64,000 nt of DNA from CAWBCR01 sp963787375 (GCA_963787375.1 CAWBCR010000027.1:1-64000), one strand, 5' to 3'; numbered from the stretch's first letter, positions 10,694-20,082 are shown. Program-made: numbers and translations. Notes: generated from the sequence alone by a model not told the origin.

Positions 10694-10726
10694 ACGGGGC
10701 TCCAATGGTTGGAGCCCCGTCTTATT
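10694..10726 (+). terminator. Intrinsic terminator after TIGR03663 gene
   Basis: Perfect 12-bp stem (10694-10705 with 10709-10720) with a TGG loop, followed by CTTATT. It ends the glycosyltransferase cluster. Confidence 0.9.
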
Positions 10727-10758
10727 CCGCCTTACAGATCGCACTCCATATCAATTGT

Positions 10759-10786
10759 TTGGCTTACGGGCACAATTCGCTATAAT
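10759..10786 (+). promoter_or_regulatory. Promoter for response regulator gene
   Basis: TTGGCT at 10759-10764, a 16-base spacer, then a perfect TATAAT at 10781-10786. The predicted transcript would start near 10793, 40 bases before the ATG. Confidence 0.65.
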
Positions 10787-10832
10787 CCCGGCAAGGTCAG
10801 CTAGCAATTTGGGGGCAGCCACCAGACAGGCT

Positions 10833-11216
10833 ATGAATGCTTCTGAAAAGTGCGCGCTGGTCGTCGATGACGATCCGGGAACCCTCACACTGATGCGGCA
10901 TTTCTTTCGTGCCCTTGGATATGGCGTCATCTGCGCCGCAAGCGGGCCAGAAGCACTTGAGGTGCTACAGCAGGAACCTGATCGCGTCGCCCTTGTGCTG
11001 CTCGACATCGCCATGCCCGGCATGAACGGCATCGAAGTCGCACAGGCTATCCGCACTACACGGAAGCCGGCAGACCTGCCCATCATTGCCGTTACTGCCC
11101 GCGCCGACTCGACCATCCAGGACGAGGCAAACTCGGCCGGCATCAACATGGTGGTCACCAAGCCATTCGACCCCAGCGCCCTACGCACTATCGTATCCAA
11201 GTTCCTTTCTGGCTGA
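10833..11216 (+). CDS. Single-domain response regulator (CheY-like receiver)
   Basis: 127-aa receiver domain and nothing else. Acidic pocket Asp12-Asp14, phospho-acceptor Asp58 (LLDIAMPG), switch Thr88 (VTAR) and Lys110 (TKPF) are all present. With no output domain it must act by protein-protein interaction, for example in a phosphorelay or motility control. ATG 10833 is preferred because the TATAAT promoter at 10781 excludes upstream start codons. No histidine kinase is adjacent; it is monocistronic, with terminators on both sides. Confidence 0.88.
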   Translation: MNASEKCALVVDDDPGTLTLMRHFFRALGYGVICAASGPEALEVLQQEPDRVALVLLDIAMPGMNGIEVAQAIRTTRKPADLPIIAVTARADSTIQDEANSAGINMVVTKPFDPSALRTIVSKFLSG

Positions 11217-11230
11217 CTTTGGCTATTAAC

Positions 11231-11270
11231 ACAGACACTCCGCGCATGGGCGGGGTGTCTGTTCGTTTCC
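11231..11270 (+). terminator. Intrinsic terminator after response regulator
   Basis: 13-bp stem with one T-G wobble (11231-11243 with 11250-11262), then TCGTTTCC. It lies between convergent genes. Confidence 0.75.
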
Positions 11271-11295
11271 AGAAAGTGCGAGGCGATTTCGTCGG

Positions 11296-12298
11296 CTATC
11301 TTTTGCCCTTGCGCGCCGGTTTGAGGGTATCTGCCAGCGCGCGCAGCTTGCGTATGTTGCCGCCGGGTGTGGTAGCCAGCGTCACACAGCCGGTCCCCAA
11401 AATCCAGCGCCTGCCCTCCGTTTCGGCAAACGCCTCACGGGCCTCGTCCAAGCGCGATCTCAGGATCTTCGGCGTGCAGCGATTCCTGCGCGACGCCGCC
11501 GCTCGCTGCTCCCTTGATCTTCTTCAATCCAGCGGTAAGGCCCGGCGGCGATTTACGGTCGTGCCAGTTGACCACCTGCACCGGGTAATCGGACACGAGC
11601 CCGAACATGGGGTTCGGCCCATGCAGGTGCAGCACGTTCAGCCACATGTCGCCTACCGTCGAAAGCACCTGCTGATCATACGGTTTGCCAAACACCTGGT
11701 ATTCGGCTTCGCTCATCAGGTTGTAGTTGGTGTGCTGGATGGCGTAGTAGATCCCAGCGATGCCCCGCTTCTTGGCTTCCTGAATGAAACGAAGTGTCGT
11801 ATCGGTAATGGTTTGCAGTGCATGATGCACCTGGCCGGCGTTCAACCGCATGTGCAGCGTCAGCAGGTCCTGGCCGGCCAGGTTCTTGGCCTGCGCCAGG
11901 GGGTTGAACACGGTCTGAATGAATGGGACCTTATCACCAAACTCGCGTGACAGTAACTCCAGTGTCTCAAGCTGGCGGCCCAACCCACCCTGAGTCGGAT
12001 CGATGACTTTGAGACTCAGCCAGTCCTCCGGTGACTCTATTACCCGTCTGACGTAGCGGCGCGTCCCTTCGATATTCCCTTCCCAGCGATCTTCGACGCC
12101 CCAGTCAACCAGGCAGAAACTGCTCGACGGCGATACTTTGACGAAGTCCCAGTCATACTCGCGCTGCCAGGCAACATGCACTGCAGCCAGGTCGTCGGCG
12201 CGCTGATCGTCGCCTGGCCAATGCCGCCACAAAGCGACGGCGACCCGATCCACCGGTTCGCCGGAAATAGTCGCCTCAAGTCGTTCGCGTTTGTTCAT
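11296..12298 (-). CDS. Uroporphyrinogen decarboxylase (URO-D)-family protein, frameshifted
   Basis: About 333 aa after joining two frames. It begins MNKRERLEATISGEPVDRV, the usual URO-D-family N-terminus, and retains VNWHDRKSPPGL in the C-terminal half and the terminal GRRWILGTGCV segment. The frame breaks near 11455-11470, after DPE, where one extra base creates a premature stop at 11435; the true C-terminus (ending PARKGKR) is recovered in the next frame to 11296. Family members include heme-pathway decarboxylases and corrinoid-dependent methyltransferases. This one lacks heme-gene neighbours, so the catalytic role is undecided. GGAG precedes the ATG. Confidence 0.8.
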
Positions 12299-12422
12299 TT
12301 TAGCTCCGCCCGCTCGTTGATGCTGCGCAGTGCAGGTGGCTGTCCAGGCCGAAGACTACAGAAGCCCAGCCAGGCCGTTCTCCGGCAGACTGCGGGACAA
12401 GTGTAGGGAGACAGACGTTTTG

Positions 12423-12428
12423 ATTATA
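12423..12428 (-). promoter_or_regulatory. -10 box for URO-D-family gene
   Basis: Perfect TATAAT on the minus strand, giving a leader of about 115 nt (12299-12416). No clear -35 and no obvious riboswitch in that leader. Confidence 0.5.
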
Positions 12429-12499
12429 CCACCAAAGGATGCATCGTCTGGAGCCAACTGCGCCCGATCTGGCGACCTGCCTGGCAGGTTGGCCTGAGA

Positions 12500-13165
12500 T
12501 CACGCGGGCAGCGGATCAAGCCAGATGGCAACCCGCGTCACGCGCGCAGCCAGAGGGTCAAGACCCAGCGCGTCGAGCACCTCGTCGGGTCGCCCGCTGC
12601 CCTCTTTCGCCGAGAGCAAGAGCTCCATGCGCAGCACGAGCTGATCGCCATCTGCTGCCGAGAGGCTGATGATCAAGGGCCGCAAATCGTAGGGCTTTCC
12701 GCGCCGCTCGCGCGGAATCTCCACCTGCGCGAGCAGCGCTGCTACCTGTCGCGCAAGCTCGCTGGCGTCGATGTCCTCATCGGACTGCACTTCGTATGAG
12801 GCGCTGTGGGTTCTCGTTTGGAGGGCAGGCTCATGCAGTTCAACCGGCTCGACGGACACAACGGTCAATCCTTCGGGCAAAGTCAACCGCAGGCTCTCAA
12901 ACACCATGTCCGCAGGTGGGATGTCGCCGTCGAGCCAGATATCGAGGAGTTCGCACGTGCTGGCGTAACCCAGAGGCAGCGCTGCTGCAAGCTGAAGCTG
13001 GGGGCGCGGGTTGAAACCCTGTGAGTATATCAGCGGCACTCTTGCCCGCCGCAAGGCGCGCTCCCAGATGCGCGCCAGGTCGAGGTGCGAGGTATAGCGC
13101 AGCGCATCTCGCTTTCCGAAGACAATTCTGTAGCGTGCACGCTCCGACTGGCTGTTGTCTGCCAC
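12500..13165 (-). CDS. DUF2344 / TIGR03936 radical-SAM-associated protein
   Basis: 221 aa with a GTG start (TAGG seven bases upstream). It matches the family found fused or adjacent to TIGR03960 radical SAM proteins: the N-terminal YRIVFGKRDALRYTSHLDL segment and SQGFNPRPQLQLAAALPLG are the strongest signatures. In many bacteria this pair lies near rplU/rpmA and RNase G. Here it is the last gene of a four-gene leftward unit headed by the TIGR03960 protein, with two unknown genes in between. The biochemical role of the pair is not established. Confidence 0.87.
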   Translation of the reverse strand: MADNSQSERARYRIVFGKRDALRYTSHLDLARIWERALRRARVPLIYSQGFNPRPQLQLAAALPLGYASTCELLDIWLDGDIPPADMVFESLRLTLPEGLTVVSVEPVELHEPALQTRTHSASYEVQSDEDIDASELARQVAALLAQVEIPRERRGKPYDLRPLIISLSAADGDQLVLRMELLLSAKEGSGRPDEVLDALGLDPLAARVTRVAIWLDPLPA

Positions 13166-13172
13166 GATAGGC

Positions 13173-13799
13173 CTACTCGTCCGGGACAGACGCCAGTCCC
13201 ACCAGCATGCCCAGCGCTCGCAGGCTGTATTGGGTGGAGCCCTCCCAGATCAGGGATCGCAGCGCAGCCGAGCGCTCGCGGCGGGGCAGCCGGTCGATCC
13301 GCTTGAACGGCTTGAGCTGCGCGGCGACGGGAGCGGCAGCAGGATCAAGCAGCAGCCCAATGAGCGTGTCAAAGTCAAACGTGGCAACCGCGGCTTTCCA
13401 CGCGTCCCGATCGACATCCCGCCGGCGGGTCATCAGCGCGGAGTAGAAATACCCGCGAAACGCCGTGTTTTGCTTCGAACCGCTGCGCGCAGCCCTTGCG
13501 ACATTTGGCAGGGCATTCAGCAGCGCCTTCGTCGCTTCCGGATCGGGATCGGTGGCCAGCAGATCGACCACCGAGATCATGACTTCGGGATCGTACTGCC
13601 GTTTTGCCTCGACCATCGAGCGGAGAAGACTCAGCAGGTGGGAACGTCGACCGGCAGGCGGCGCGATGCGAAATTGCTCCAGAACCCGGTTCTGCTCCTT
13701 GGCAGTTGGCGCATCGAGCAGCACGGTAGTCATAGTGACCAGATCCAGCTTATGGAATTCCGGCGACTGCTGACTGTCATTGGTGAAGATTTCACTCAC
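13173..13799 (-). CDS. Uncharacterised protein, paralogue of the next gene upstream
   Basis: 208 aa, GTG start without a clear ribosome site. I recognise no named domain; it looks all-helical. It shares with its neighbour (13875-14660) the blocks ATDPDPEAT, FR-x-YFY-x-AL-x-TR-x-RD-x-D followed by a Trp, and a DPAA motif, so the two arose by tandem duplication. It ends seven bases before the DUF2344 gene and so sits inside the radical-SAM transcription unit. The helical repeat-like pattern suggests a HEAT/ARM-like scaffold, but this is only a guess. Confidence 0.75.
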   Translation of the reverse strand: MSEIFTNDSQQSPEFHKLDLVTMTTVLLDAPTAKEQNRVLEQFRIAPPAGRRSHLLSLLRSMVEAKRQYDPEVMISVVDLLATDPDPEATKALLNALPNVARAARSGSKQNTAFRGYFYSALMTRRRDVDRDAWKAAVATFDFDTLIGLLLDPAAAPVAAQLKPFKRIDRLPRRERSAALRSLIWEGSTQYSLRALGMLVGLASVPDE

Positions 13800-13874
13800 A
13801 GCAGAGATCGTCCCACTTCGTTTCTCAGGCCATACCGTGGCATGACGGCATTACAACGAGGCATACGCCGCGCG

Positions 13875-14660
13875 CTAAGGCGCCCACGGACGTTTGCCCA
13901 TCAGTTTCTCACCCGTTGTGCGCGGACGCGTGTCCAGCGTGGCCAGCACTTTCTCGGCGGCTTCCGCGAAATTCGAATTCCCGGCCTTGCTGGCGTTTTC
14001 CCAGCGCTTAGCTATCGCGTCAAGGCCCTGTTCCAGCGGCCCCGGCTCTGCCGAACGCTGCAGGCACTCCATAACGCTGTTGAACTGCTCCTCGCGGTCC
14101 GGCATCGACAGCAACCCCATCAGCGTGGAAGCTAGGGCGCGCGTGCGCTCAGGTTCAGCCAGACGGTCCATCAGCGTCACAGGATCGAGTGCTTGAAGGG
14201 GACCTGCTGCCGGGTCAACAACCATTGCCACCAGATGGCGGGGCGTGAACTGCGGCAGAAGCTCGGCCCAAATTTCGAGGTCGCCATCGCGTGTGCGGGT
14301 CACAAGCGCCTCGTAGAAATAGGTACGGAACCCTGCGCTCAACGCATCACGATTGGTCATGGCCATCACCAGGATATCCAGCAACACCTCGATCATGGCC
14401 TGAGTGGCTTCGGGATCGGGGTCGGTGGCGAGTATCTCGGCCACCGACATGACGACTTCCTCGTCGTAGCGTTCGGGCATTCGGGCAATGTTGCGCATAA
14501 CCGTGATCATGCGCGTGCGCCGCTGCTCCGGGTTGAGGTGGCTCATAGCAGACAGCGCCCGTTGGTGCACGTGGGGGCCCTTCTCAGGATTTATCAGCAG
14601 GTTTGTCAGCGCAGGAATATCGAGTTTATCGTAGATAGATTGAGGGTCATCATCTGCCAT
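13875..14660 (-). CDS. Uncharacterised helical protein, tandem paralogue
   Basis: 261 aa from the preferred ATG at 14660 (GGGGTG six bases upstream); an in-frame ATG at 14720 lacks a ribosome site. It resembles the following gene over most of its length (ATDPDPEAT, FRTYFYEALVTRTRDGD, VVDPAAGPL) but has about 50 extra C-terminal residues, a basic tail ending KLMGKRPWAP. No catalytic motif, signal peptide or membrane helix is visible. Its position between the TIGR03960 and TIGR03936 genes is the only functional hint. Confidence 0.76.
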   Translation of the reverse strand: MADDDPQSIYDKLDIPALTNLLINPEKGPHVHQRALSAMSHLNPEQRRTRMITVMRNIARMPERYDEEVVMSVAEILATDPDPEATQAMIEVLLDILVMAMTNRDALSAGFRTYFYEALVTRTRDGDLEIWAELLPQFTPRHLVAMVVDPAAGPLQALDPVTLMDRLAEPERTRALASTLMGLLSMPDREEQFNSVMECLQRSAEPGPLEQGLDAIAKRWENASKAGNSNFAEAAEKVLATLDTRPRTTGEKLMGKRPWAP

Positions 14661-15014
14661 GGCATTCACCCCGATCGGTTCGATCTGCGTGGCCCAGGCT
14701 GCCCGGCCCAATACACCCATCAGCCGGGTCAGGGACGACTAAATGGAAGGTGGGTGTGAGCCTCTCTACGGCACAAAATGCCAGAAGTGGACGACCACGC
14801 CCTCTGTCCAGCAGCAAGCGCGATCATGAGCAGGAAAGGCCCCATTGGCCAATCTGGCGCAAGTGTGGACAACACGGGCGCGATTTCCACACCGGTCTCC
14901 GAGTATCACTAATCTACCACAAAGTCGATTGCCGGGCTATTCTGATGCTGTCCAGAGTGTGGGCAAGCTGGCCGAAAGCCACCAGCCTGCCAGATCTTGA
15001 TTTCAGGCCGCACG
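14661..15014 (-). other. 354-base gap without a gene
   Basis: Lies between the TIGR03960 gene and the tandem paralogues. I see no credible ORF, hairpin terminator or -10 box here; the genes on both sides probably share one transcript from the promoter at 17025-17053. Confidence 0.5.
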
Positions 15015-16940
15015 TCAGGCGGGTATGAGCGGGATCACTTCTCCCTTGCCCCGCTCGGATCTTGGCTTGACCGGCGGGCATTCCCACGCATTGGCTGGCG
15101 TCTCACTCCGAGCCTGCGCGAACTTGGGCAGGATGCCACACGCGAAGCACTGGTTGCGGCAGTCAACTCGAGTTTCACCGTTCTGGCTCATCAGGTAATC
15201 CTGAGCCAGGAACTTCTTCGTTACTGCCGCGTCGATATGATCCCAAGGAAACACTTCGTCGATTCTGCGTCGGCGCAGCGTGTAGAAGTCAAAGTCGAGG
15301 CCATTCTCGGCAAGCGCCTGCTGCCAGGCCTCGTGCCGATGATGCTCCTGCCACGCGTCGAACTTGCTACCCAACTCCCACGCCCGCTGGATCACCGCTC
15401 CTAGCCGCCGGTCACCACGGCTCAGCAGGCCTTCGAGCATCGTTTCGTCAGGCCGGTTCCAGCGCAGGCGCAGGCCCTGCCCGTGCAGCTCCCGCTTCAG
15501 CAGGTCCTGCTTGGCCGTTATCTGATCAAGCGTGTCCATACACACCCACTGAAAAGGCGTGTGCGGCTTGGGGATGAAGGTGCTCACCCCGACGTTGACA
15601 TTGGCCCCCTTGCCGTGAATCTTGCGGCCTTCGTGCAAGACGGCCTTTGATAGGTCGGCGATGGCCTGAACGTCTTCCAGCGTTTCCAACGGGTGGCCGA
15701 TCATAAAGTATAGCTTGATCGTCCGCCATCCGCGTGAGTAAACCTCGTGGGCCGTGTCCAGCACTTCCTGGTCGGGCACATACTTGTTGATAACATTGCG
15801 CATCTTCTCGGTGGCAGCCTCCGGCGCAAAGGTGAACCCGCCGCGTTTGTTATCCTTGAGCGCTTCCATCAGGTCGGCGCTGGCCGTCTCGATGCGCAGA
15901 CTGGGCAGGCTGATGCTCAGATGCCGGCCCGCGAACTGCTGGCCAACCGCCCTGACCAGCTCGACGACATTGGTGTAGTCGCTGGAGCTGAGCGACAGCA
16001 GCGCAACCTCCTCGAAACCGGTCTGTGCGATGGCTTCGCTGACGGCCTGCAGGACCTCGTCAACGCTGCGCTCACGCACGGGCCGGGTGACCATCCCCGC
16101 GTGGCAGAAACGGCAGCCGCGCGTGCAGCCGCGCATGATCTCAATCGGCACGCGGTTATGCACAGTATCGATGTTGGGTACGATGAATCTCGTCAACGGC
16201 GGTGGCAAGATCGGCACGATCCGCTTGAGCACCGGCAGTTGCGCCGCTTGGTTGGTGGCTACCACGCCAGCCAGCGTCCCATCGTCATGGTACGAGGCCT
16301 CGTAGAAACGCGGAACATATGCGCCTTCGAGACGGGCAAGCTGTTCAAGCTGCGTGTGGCGCGCCATCCCGGCGCGTTTCATCTCGCCCAGCTTCTCCGC
16401 TATCTCGACAATGGCTTCCTCCCCTTCCCCGATCACGAATAGGTCGATGAAATCGGCGATTGGTTCAGGATTATAGCAGGCATGTCCACCGGCAATAACC
16501 AGCGGCATCGACTCGTCACGGTCGAGGCTGCGCAGCGGCAGGCCGGCCAGGTGCAGTGTCTGGAGCACGTTGGTGTAGAGCTGCTCGTACGGCACGCTGA
16601 TCGCCAGCAGGTCAAACTGGGCAACCGGGTGCATGGTTTCAAGCGAGTAGAGCGGGATAGCCGCCTCTCTCATGTGGGCCTCCATGTCGACCCACGGCAG
16701 ATAGACCCGCTCGGCCAGCATGTCCGAACGCTGATTGATCAGGTGGTAGAAGGTGGCAAGCCCCAGGTTGGGCATCCCGATCTCGTAGATATCGGGAAAG
16801 CACAGTGCGACCTTGACTTTCTCCCCTTCCCAATCCTTGCGAACTGAGTTGAACTCGCCGCCGACGTAGCGCCCTGGCTTCTCGACGCGCAGCAAGATGC
16901 GATCCAGTGCCCGCACAATCTCCTGTGGTGTTTGCAGCAT
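15015..16940 (-). CDS. B12-binding-type radical SAM protein, TIGR03960 family
   Basis: 641 aa from ATG 16940, chosen because GAGGGG stands about eight bases upstream; GTG at 16949 is an alternative. The N-terminal B12-binding-like domain (about residues 30-190, with IAGGHACYNPEP and VIGEGEEAIVE) precedes the radical SAM domain with CTRGCRFCHAG (C-x3-C-x2-C) near residue 270 and FTFAPEAATEKMR. A C-terminal Cys motif, CRNQCFACG, may hold a second cluster. The partner gene TIGR03936 lies downstream. The family's substrate is unknown; an RNA or ribosome-related modification has been suggested from its frequent neighbours in other genomes. Confidence 0.9.
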   Translation of the reverse strand: MLQTPQEIVRALDRILLRVEKPGRYVGGEFNSVRKDWEGEKVKVALCFPDIYEIGMPNLGLATFYHLINQRSDMLAERVYLPWVDMEAHMREAAIPLYSLETMHPVAQFDLLAISVPYEQLYTNVLQTLHLAGLPLRSLDRDESMPLVIAGGHACYNPEPIADFIDLFVIGEGEEAIVEIAEKLGEMKRAGMARHTQLEQLARLEGAYVPRFYEASYHDDGTLAGVVATNQAAQLPVLKRIVPILPPPLTRFIVPNIDTVHNRVPIEIMRGCTRGCRFCHAGMVTRPVRERSVDEVLQAVSEAIAQTGFEEVALLSLSSSDYTNVVELVRAVGQQFAGRHLSISLPSLRIETASADLMEALKDNKRGGFTFAPEAATEKMRNVINKYVPDQEVLDTAHEVYSRGWRTIKLYFMIGHPLETLEDVQAIADLSKAVLHEGRKIHGKGANVNVGVSTFIPKPHTPFQWVCMDTLDQITAKQDLLKRELHGQGLRLRWNRPDETMLEGLLSRGDRRLGAVIQRAWELGSKFDAWQEHHRHEAWQQALAENGLDFDFYTLRRRRIDEVFPWDHIDAAVTKKFLAQDYLMSQNGETRVDCRNQCFACGILPKFAQARSETPANAWECPPVKPRSERGKGEVIPLIPA

Positions 16941-17024
16941 GGCCTTCACCCCTCAAGACTCCAAGCAGGAAGCCGGGCGCAGGGCTGCTCCGGCTTCCGA
17001 GTTTACGAGATATCCGTATGGAAT

Positions 17025-17053
17025 ATTATACAGGCCAATCCGGGCGTCGCCAA
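17025..17053 (-). promoter_or_regulatory. Promoter for the radical-SAM unit
   Basis: On the minus strand TTGGCG (17048-17053), a 17-base spacer, then a perfect TATAAT (17025-17030), about 85 bases upstream of the TIGR03960 start. Confidence 0.7.
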
Positions 17054-17080
17054 ATCCGGAGCGCACGCTCTGACCGGGCT

Positions 17081-18588
17081 TTACTGACTGGGCACAAACA
17101 CCACATCGTCAAACAACATCAGCCTGGAGGCGGATGGTTCGCCGGTGACGTTGTCCAGGTACACGAACTGCTCAGGATACCCCGGTGTGAAGTAGTACGA
17201 ACCCAAGGGCATCCACTGCTCAGGATACGCCCCCTGGTCGACGATGATCGGGGCAGACACCCGCCCGCTGGCATGCACGAAATACGTCGCATACTGCGTG
17301 GTGGCCTCCGTCGCCGCCGGGATGAAGGCGAAGACATCATAATAGCCGGCCTGCTGCGGCTCGAAATGCCACTGCACCTCTACTGTGTCGACGCTCTCGC
17401 GATTCTTGACGTAGTGGAATTGCCCACCTTCCCCGCCCACGAGCAAACGACAGTCCGGGGAAGCCAGACCAGGTGAACAGCTTGGGGTCGGAGTCAGAGA
17501 CGAAAATGCCGTTATCAAGCGATGCCGGAAGCAGCGTTGGCGCGACGAGCGTGGTGCTCTGCGTGCCGGCAAGGTATGGCAGGGTCGGCGTGAGGGTCGG
17601 GGTCGGCGTTGGCGTGCGCGTAGCCGTTGGGACGCGGGTGTTGGTGGGGCGAGGCGTCGCGGACGGCGTGACGGGCGTAGGCGGCGCACTGGTAGCAGAC
17701 GGGGTCAGTGCTGGCACCGTGGGGCCAATACTTGGGGACGAGCCTGCCGGATAGAAGTCGACAGCTACACGTGCATCACCCTTGCGCTCGTAGTATTCGA
17801 CTACAATCTCATGCACGCCAGAGGTCATGTCTCTTTCGACGGTGTTCCAGCGGAATCCACCGTCATTCCAGTCGTTGATGATCCGCTTACCGTCGACGAA
17901 CAGGCGCGCCCCGTCGTCATTGCCAACACTGAAAATGTACTTCCCTGCGTCAAATGGCGCATAGCGAGTCCAGCGCGCTGAGAAGTTATTGGCATCCCAG
18001 CCAGTGAATGGCGCGCTTTTGCCCCAATCCATGTCGACTGAAGTGTCCCACTGTTCGATTGTCGGCGAGCCGGAAAGATCCCGATTCTGATAATACTCGC
18101 CCTGCCAATAGGAGCCGCCATCCTTGAAGCGGTAGAAGAGGACGGAAATCTTCGCTTTGCCACCATCGTCATAATACTCAACGACGATCTGATGTGGGCC
18201 CTTGCTCATGTTGATGCTGGTAGTTATTCGGCCATCGCTCGGGCTCGTCCAGTTGTCGATCAGAGGTACACCGTCAATAAGCAGCCGCGACTTACCCTTG
18301 GTGTTCATTGAGAACACGTACAGGCCGTTCTTGAAGTCGACGTCTGCCGTCCACCGTGCTGACCAGTTATCTGTTGGCCAGCCACTGAAAGGCGCACCAC
18401 TGCCCCAGTCGAAATCGATCTTCTTCTCGTCCTTGATGTTTTCAGGTGGGCCGGAGAGGTCCGCATTCTGGAAATACTCGGCGTGCCAGTTGGCTCTGGT
18501 CTGGGCGAACGAGATACTCCACCGGCGCGATCAACGCCAGCAGCAGAGTGCAGGCAATCCCAATCCCGATGCGGTAACGTTTGTTCAT
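17081..18588 (-). CDS. Secreted protein with two PA14-type domains and a golvesin-like C-terminus, frameshifted twice
   Basis: About 502 aa when joined. ATG 18588 (GGAG eight bases upstream) opens a signal peptide (MNKRYRIGIGIACTLLLALI), then two PA14-like modules, each with a WHAEYFQN- or WQGEYYQN-type start, DWG-x-APF-x-GW, SARW, and a SARLFVDG/RLLIDGVPLIDNW core ending in IVVEYY. A Thr/Pro-rich linker (about 17575-17720) follows, then a domain with DTVEVQW, YDVFAFIP, VDQG, and DDVVFVP that resembles golvesin C-terminal domains. Frames change near 18515-18525 and 17455-17475; each is cured by deleting one base. PA14 domains usually bind carbohydrate, so an extracellular glycan-binding role is likely. 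Confidence 0.8.
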
Positions 18589-18670
18589 ACCTGAACTCCA
18601 GAGTTGAGATGTGGCTGCTATGGGTGGTGTATACGACGCCACCCATGCCTTTCACACGAGGATTATTGTT

Positions 18671-18700
18671 AGTGTAGACTGTTCTGCCCCGACTCGTCAA
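18671..18700 (-). promoter_or_regulatory. Candidate promoter for PA14 protein
   Basis: Minus-strand TTGACG (18695-18700), an 18-base spacer, then TACACT (18671-18676), 82 bases upstream of the ATG. Confidence 0.5.
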
Positions 18701-18721
18701 GCCGGACGCAGGTCATGATCG

Positions 18722-20070
18722 TTATAATCGGGCCAGATACGCCTCCATGATTGGCATGTGCTCCGGGCCGCACGTCTGTGCAGCCAGCGCCATAGTCTGC
18801 AGTTGCGTTACCCCGTGCGATGTGAGGGGCTTGCCGCCAATGGTGATCGGCGTGTTGAGAAGTTCCGGCAGTTCGAAGGCGAGCGCTGCCAGCAAACCGG
18901 ATATCGTCTCGGTCGCAATTGTGCCTGCCTCGTCGCTGCTCAACGCCGGATCGGCCCCGCTCAGCAGAGACTCGAGCGCAATAGCTAGGTCGTCGGCTGC
19001 GCCAGTGACGGCGCGAAAGGCCGCAACAGCCGCAGATACTCGGCTTCGGCGGATAGTTCGGCGCCGGCAGCCAGCTCCCTGAGAGCAGCCCGTTCACACG
19101 CCGCAGGCCGTCAAGCAGCGTATCGCCGACATAGATGCCGGGGATGCGGTCGCTCAGGCCGGGTATGTGCGGGAATAGCGTCCCGCCAAAGGCGAACCGA
19201 GTCCCGTTATGGCTGGCTTGCTGTACAATACTGTAAGCTTCCGGCAGACGGACAACCGTATTGAAGGTGCTGGCGCTGAGCAGCACGACGTCAGGACGGA
19301 TCGAGTCAGAAAGTCTGCAATAGGTGGCTCGTTCCGACAGCCTGCCCCAGATAGACCACATTCCAGCCCTGCCTCCTGAGAAACAGCGACAGAGTCAGGA
19401 TACCGATTTCGTGCCAGTCGCCCGCCACACAGCCAAGTACGGCGCACCCGTCCCGCGATGCAGGCGGCATTGCCGCGCCGAGCGCCAGCAGGTGCTGGCG
19501 GATGAGGTTGGTGATGAAGTGCTCGGCCTGGAGGCTGATCTGTCCCAGCCGCCAGCGATCTCCAATGAGAGCCAACACCGGCAGCAGGACGTGTATGCAT
19601 GCGTCTTCGACCGGGAACAGCGCGAACGACTGGGCAACCGCCATCTGCGCAGCGCGGGCGTCGAAGGATTGCGCGGCGTCAAGCAGCGTCCCGACCAGCT
19701 TCTCGAAGCTCGCACCGGTGTCCAACGCCACCGGTATGGTCATCGGCAGCACCTCGGCCTGTGGAAGCTGGCTGTGCAGCAACCCGATAGCGCGCTTGAT
19801 AGTCAGGCCTTCAACGATCCGCAATTGCAGCCAGCGCAGGACGGCGATGTCACGATCAGAATATAGCCGATAACCCTGTTCCGACCGGTTTGGCTCCGGC
19901 ACGCCGTAGCGCCGCTCCCAGGCGCGCAGTGTCACCAACTCGATGCCGGTCGCCTGGGACACCGCTTTGATGTTGTAGAAGGGTTCGTCGGTGACATGGG
20001 CAAAAGGTACGTTGTGCTCAGACATCTCCACACCAGTCGTCAGGTGGTACATACTTTGTATAGGTTTCAT
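18722..20070 (-). CDS. CarH-like MerR-family, B12-binding transcriptional regulator with extra C-terminal domain, frameshifted
   Basis: About 448 aa when joined. A MerR DNA-binding domain (residues 31-100, YNIKAVSQATGIELVTLRAWERRYG) is followed by a B12-binding module. Trp173, Glu183-His184 and the D-W-H-E-I-G loop with His220 match the spacing of the light-sensing CarH photoreceptors, where these residues hold adenosylcobalamin and close the dark-state tetramer. The Rossmann part then runs to about 19100. A further about 120 residues (ending MEAYLARL) are not part of the basic CarH fold. Frames change near 19320, 19090 and 19020. The start at 20070 is set by a TATAAT box six bases upstream, implying a leaderless mRNA; ATG 20025 is the alternative. 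Confidence 0.82.
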
Positions 20071-20076
20071 CGAGTA

Positions 20077-20082
20077 ATTATA
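20077..20082 (-). promoter_or_regulatory. -10 box six bases before the CarH-like gene's ATG
   Basis: Perfect TATAAT on the minus strand; six bases separate it from ATG 20070, so transcription would begin at or next to the start codon. The -35 match is weak (TGGCAC). Confidence 0.55.

Noticed and set aside
11219..11950. 243-aa plus-strand ORF opposite the URO-D-family gene
   Set aside because: Antisense shadow; the minus strand carries the recognisable URO-D motifs there, and the ORF begins inside the terminator hairpin.
13155..14135. 326-aa plus-strand ORF opposite the tandem paralogues
   Set aside because: It is antisense to two genes that show conserved paralogous blocks, and has no start signals or domain.
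17575..17720. Low-complexity Thr/Pro-coding stretch as a DNA repeat array
   Set aside because: It is the linker of the PA14 protein; similar linkers occur in the transglycosylase and lipoproteins, and no regular DNA repeat unit is present.
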